DNA from: Paraglomus occultum
Lineage: Eukaryota > Glomeromycota > Glomeromycetes > Paraglomerales > Paraglomeraceae
Reading direction: 5' to 3'
DNA: 31,299 bases
Assembly (NCBI GenBank): GCA_910592205.1
Contig: CAJVPJ010000271.1
Span: 1 to 31,299, forward strand
Position numbers and translations under genes: made by a program. The notes beneath the pieces are model-generated. The model did not search any database and was not told the origin of the DNA. It saw only the letters and a program-made list of their open reading frames with translations. Positions within the stretch are counted from its first letter, which is position 1. Each line of letters starts with the position of its first letter. Below are positions 29,984 through 31,299 of this stretch, piece after piece.

Positions 29984-31299
29984 GAGACCAGATGAAGCAT
30001 AGTGAGCTTATATACATGCGTCTTTGCCATTAAAGTTAGAGATCACCTGTCATCGTCAATATCATACCAGAGTTTTTATTTATAATCATTTCCTTCCAAT
30101 TGTAAATTTTAAGAAACATTCAAATAAACAACCCTATTAACAAATAATATTTAATAATGATACAATTCTTACAAAGAAAAAGAAAGGACTGCAGATTGAT
30201 TTGTTCCGACATCGTCATAATACATGACAACCATAACATATCAGCATATCGCTATTGTTCTCACTCTTGCTATTACTTCCTACTAAGTGTAAGTGATAAA
30301 GTTGAAATGGCACAAACGAATTTTTCTCTAACTCACACACGATCACCATTATTTCTATAATTAGTTCACATTGATGCTTCAACGAATAGCTATTAAATTG
30401 GTTAGAACCGTAGTTGGAATATTGTACTACTACTCTTCAGTCATGAACAGTTCCAACCAAGGTCAGGACTGTTGGAAGGCCAGTTCAAAATCATTGGAAC
30501 ATTGTTTTGAAGAAATTTCGTTGCAGAAGGCGAGCATGCTTAGGATCATCATCCTGTTGCCAATATTTCCAACATCTGAAGCACAGAAACCACCCCCATG
30601 TCATTATTTTGCGTCGATCTTTCGGCGTTGGGCGTATTGGCCTTGTACCTTATGCCAACGTTTAATTGTGTTCCGAAACAGTTTCGTCAGTGAAAATCGT
30701 TGTTTTCCAATTGTCTTTTTGGCCCATATCGCCCGAATTTTTTTATGGGCCGCTGTTAGCATTGGAGTGGTAAGAAGGCGGTTATCTGTATAACCAAATG
30801 ACGTCCTAAAATTATGCGGGAAACCAAAGTTCCTTCCTCCTTTAATTTACTCAGTAGAAATGGTCGGTTTCTTCGAATGTACTGGCCAATTCTACAAGCC
30901 CCAATATTAGTTATAATTTTTTTTACCATTTCCCCTCTGTGTTTACATATCCTTTTTCCTTTAAGTTTTAATAGATATCGTCCTCATCGGGAATTTTGGT
31001 CAATGATTGTATTTCTCCCAATGGTATAATATCGTTTGTCGTCACCTTTGTTTTGGATAAAACGCGAAGTAAGTCTGTCTGGAAATGATAATCCATTATC
31101 GATTAATTACACGTTTATTTTGAGTACAAATACGAGATTTTACTGGTGATCTGGTTCCCATCAATAACTCCAAGAATAGCAATTTATCACCAAAAGAATA
31201 ACCCTTAATATTAATCGAGAAGTACGTGGGGGGTTTGAAAAGTTTTGCGTGTGGCTCTCTAACTCGAGATTGTAACAGTTTAACTAAAAATTGGAGTAA
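29984..31299. other. Right-edge flank of the lipase gene
   Basis: AT-rich sequence with the lipase 3' UTR at its left end. Apart from the doubtful frame at 30371-30793 I see no gene, RNA or repeat. Confidence 0.4.
30371..30793 (+). CDS. Doubtful ORF, possibly one exon of an unrecognised gene
   Basis: An open frame of 140 codons, long for this base composition. It contains a Cys/Trp-rich segment (RRWAYWPCTLCQR) and a hydrophobic stretch (FLAHIARIFLWAAVSIGV). A good donor (GTAAGA at 30770) occurs before the stop, and an acceptor-like TTTACTCAG at 30846-30854 lies 85 nt on, but the joined frame stops immediately in the simplest phase; using the next AG (30857) gives 36 more unremarkable codons. 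No family is recognised, and no neighbour supports it. It may be a relic, an exon of a gene running off the edge, or chance. Confidence 0.15.
   Translation: MMLQRIAIKLVRTVVGILYYYSSVMNSSNQGQDCWKASSKSLEHCFEEISLQKASMLRIIILLPIFPTSEAQKPPPCHYFASIFRRWAYWPCTLCQRLIVFRNSFVSENRCFPIVFLAHIARIFLWAAVSIGVVRRRLSV

Noticed and set aside
1-31299. CRISPR arrays, bacterial operons, integrons or prophage structure
   Set aside because: No regularly spaced direct repeats, no ribosome-binding-site-led gene clusters; genes are intron-bearing and eukaryotic.

Overview
This is a nuclear window from a eukaryote, most likely a fungus. Genes carry many short introns (64-182 nt) with GT..AG ends, AT-rich spacers separate them, and every recognisable protein has a fungal type: a ROM2-type Rho1 exchange factor, a Tgl4/5-type lipase and a Pfa3/ZDHHC-type palmitoyltransferase. 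Uma2-like, Fanzor/TnpB-like and pogo/Tigger remnants together suggest an arbuscular mycorrhizal (Glomeromycotina) or related Mucoromycota genome. That lineage is inference; no rRNA or marker gene is present to settle it.

Layout. 1-713: 3' end of an unrecognised two-exon gene. About 1.7-5.7 kb: a transposon graveyard on the left side, with a decayed Fanzor/TnpB-like ORF (minus), a 667-bp inverted-repeat unit apparently inserted in it, a truncated Uma2-like fragment, and two nested pogo/Tigger-type elements, the inner one keeping a CENP-B-type DNA-binding piece. 5.7-7.8 kb: non-coding, with a small inverted-repeat cluster. 7786-10698 (minus): a ten-exon EF-hand/coiled-coil/C-terminal membrane-anchor protein. 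11045-16225 (plus): a 14-exon Rho guanine nucleotide exchange factor; these two share a 346-bp divergent promoter region. 16636-18467 (minus): UDP-glucose 6-dehydrogenase, convergent with the GEF. 19647-21600 (minus): an eight-exon DHHC palmitoyltransferase whose catalytic motif lies on a 12-nt micro-exon. 23749-24723 (minus): intronless SANT-domain protein. 27650-29983 (plus): five-exon patatin-type triacylglycerol lipase. The right edge holds only a doubtful ORF.

The exon models of the GEF, UGDH, DHHC, EF-hand and lipase genes were joined by hand; each gives a continuous reading frame ending at a stop, with total length divisible by three (1321, 466, 430, 709 and 669 aa), which is strong internal support. 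The genes do not form an operon. Two have related roles in fungal cell-surface building (Rho1 activation of wall synthesis, UDP-glucuronate supply), but a functional link from adjacency is only a guess. The most notable observations are the DHHC micro-exon, the nested elements cutting the Uma2-like fragment, the Fanzor-like relic, and the KASH5-like architecture of the EF-hand protein.
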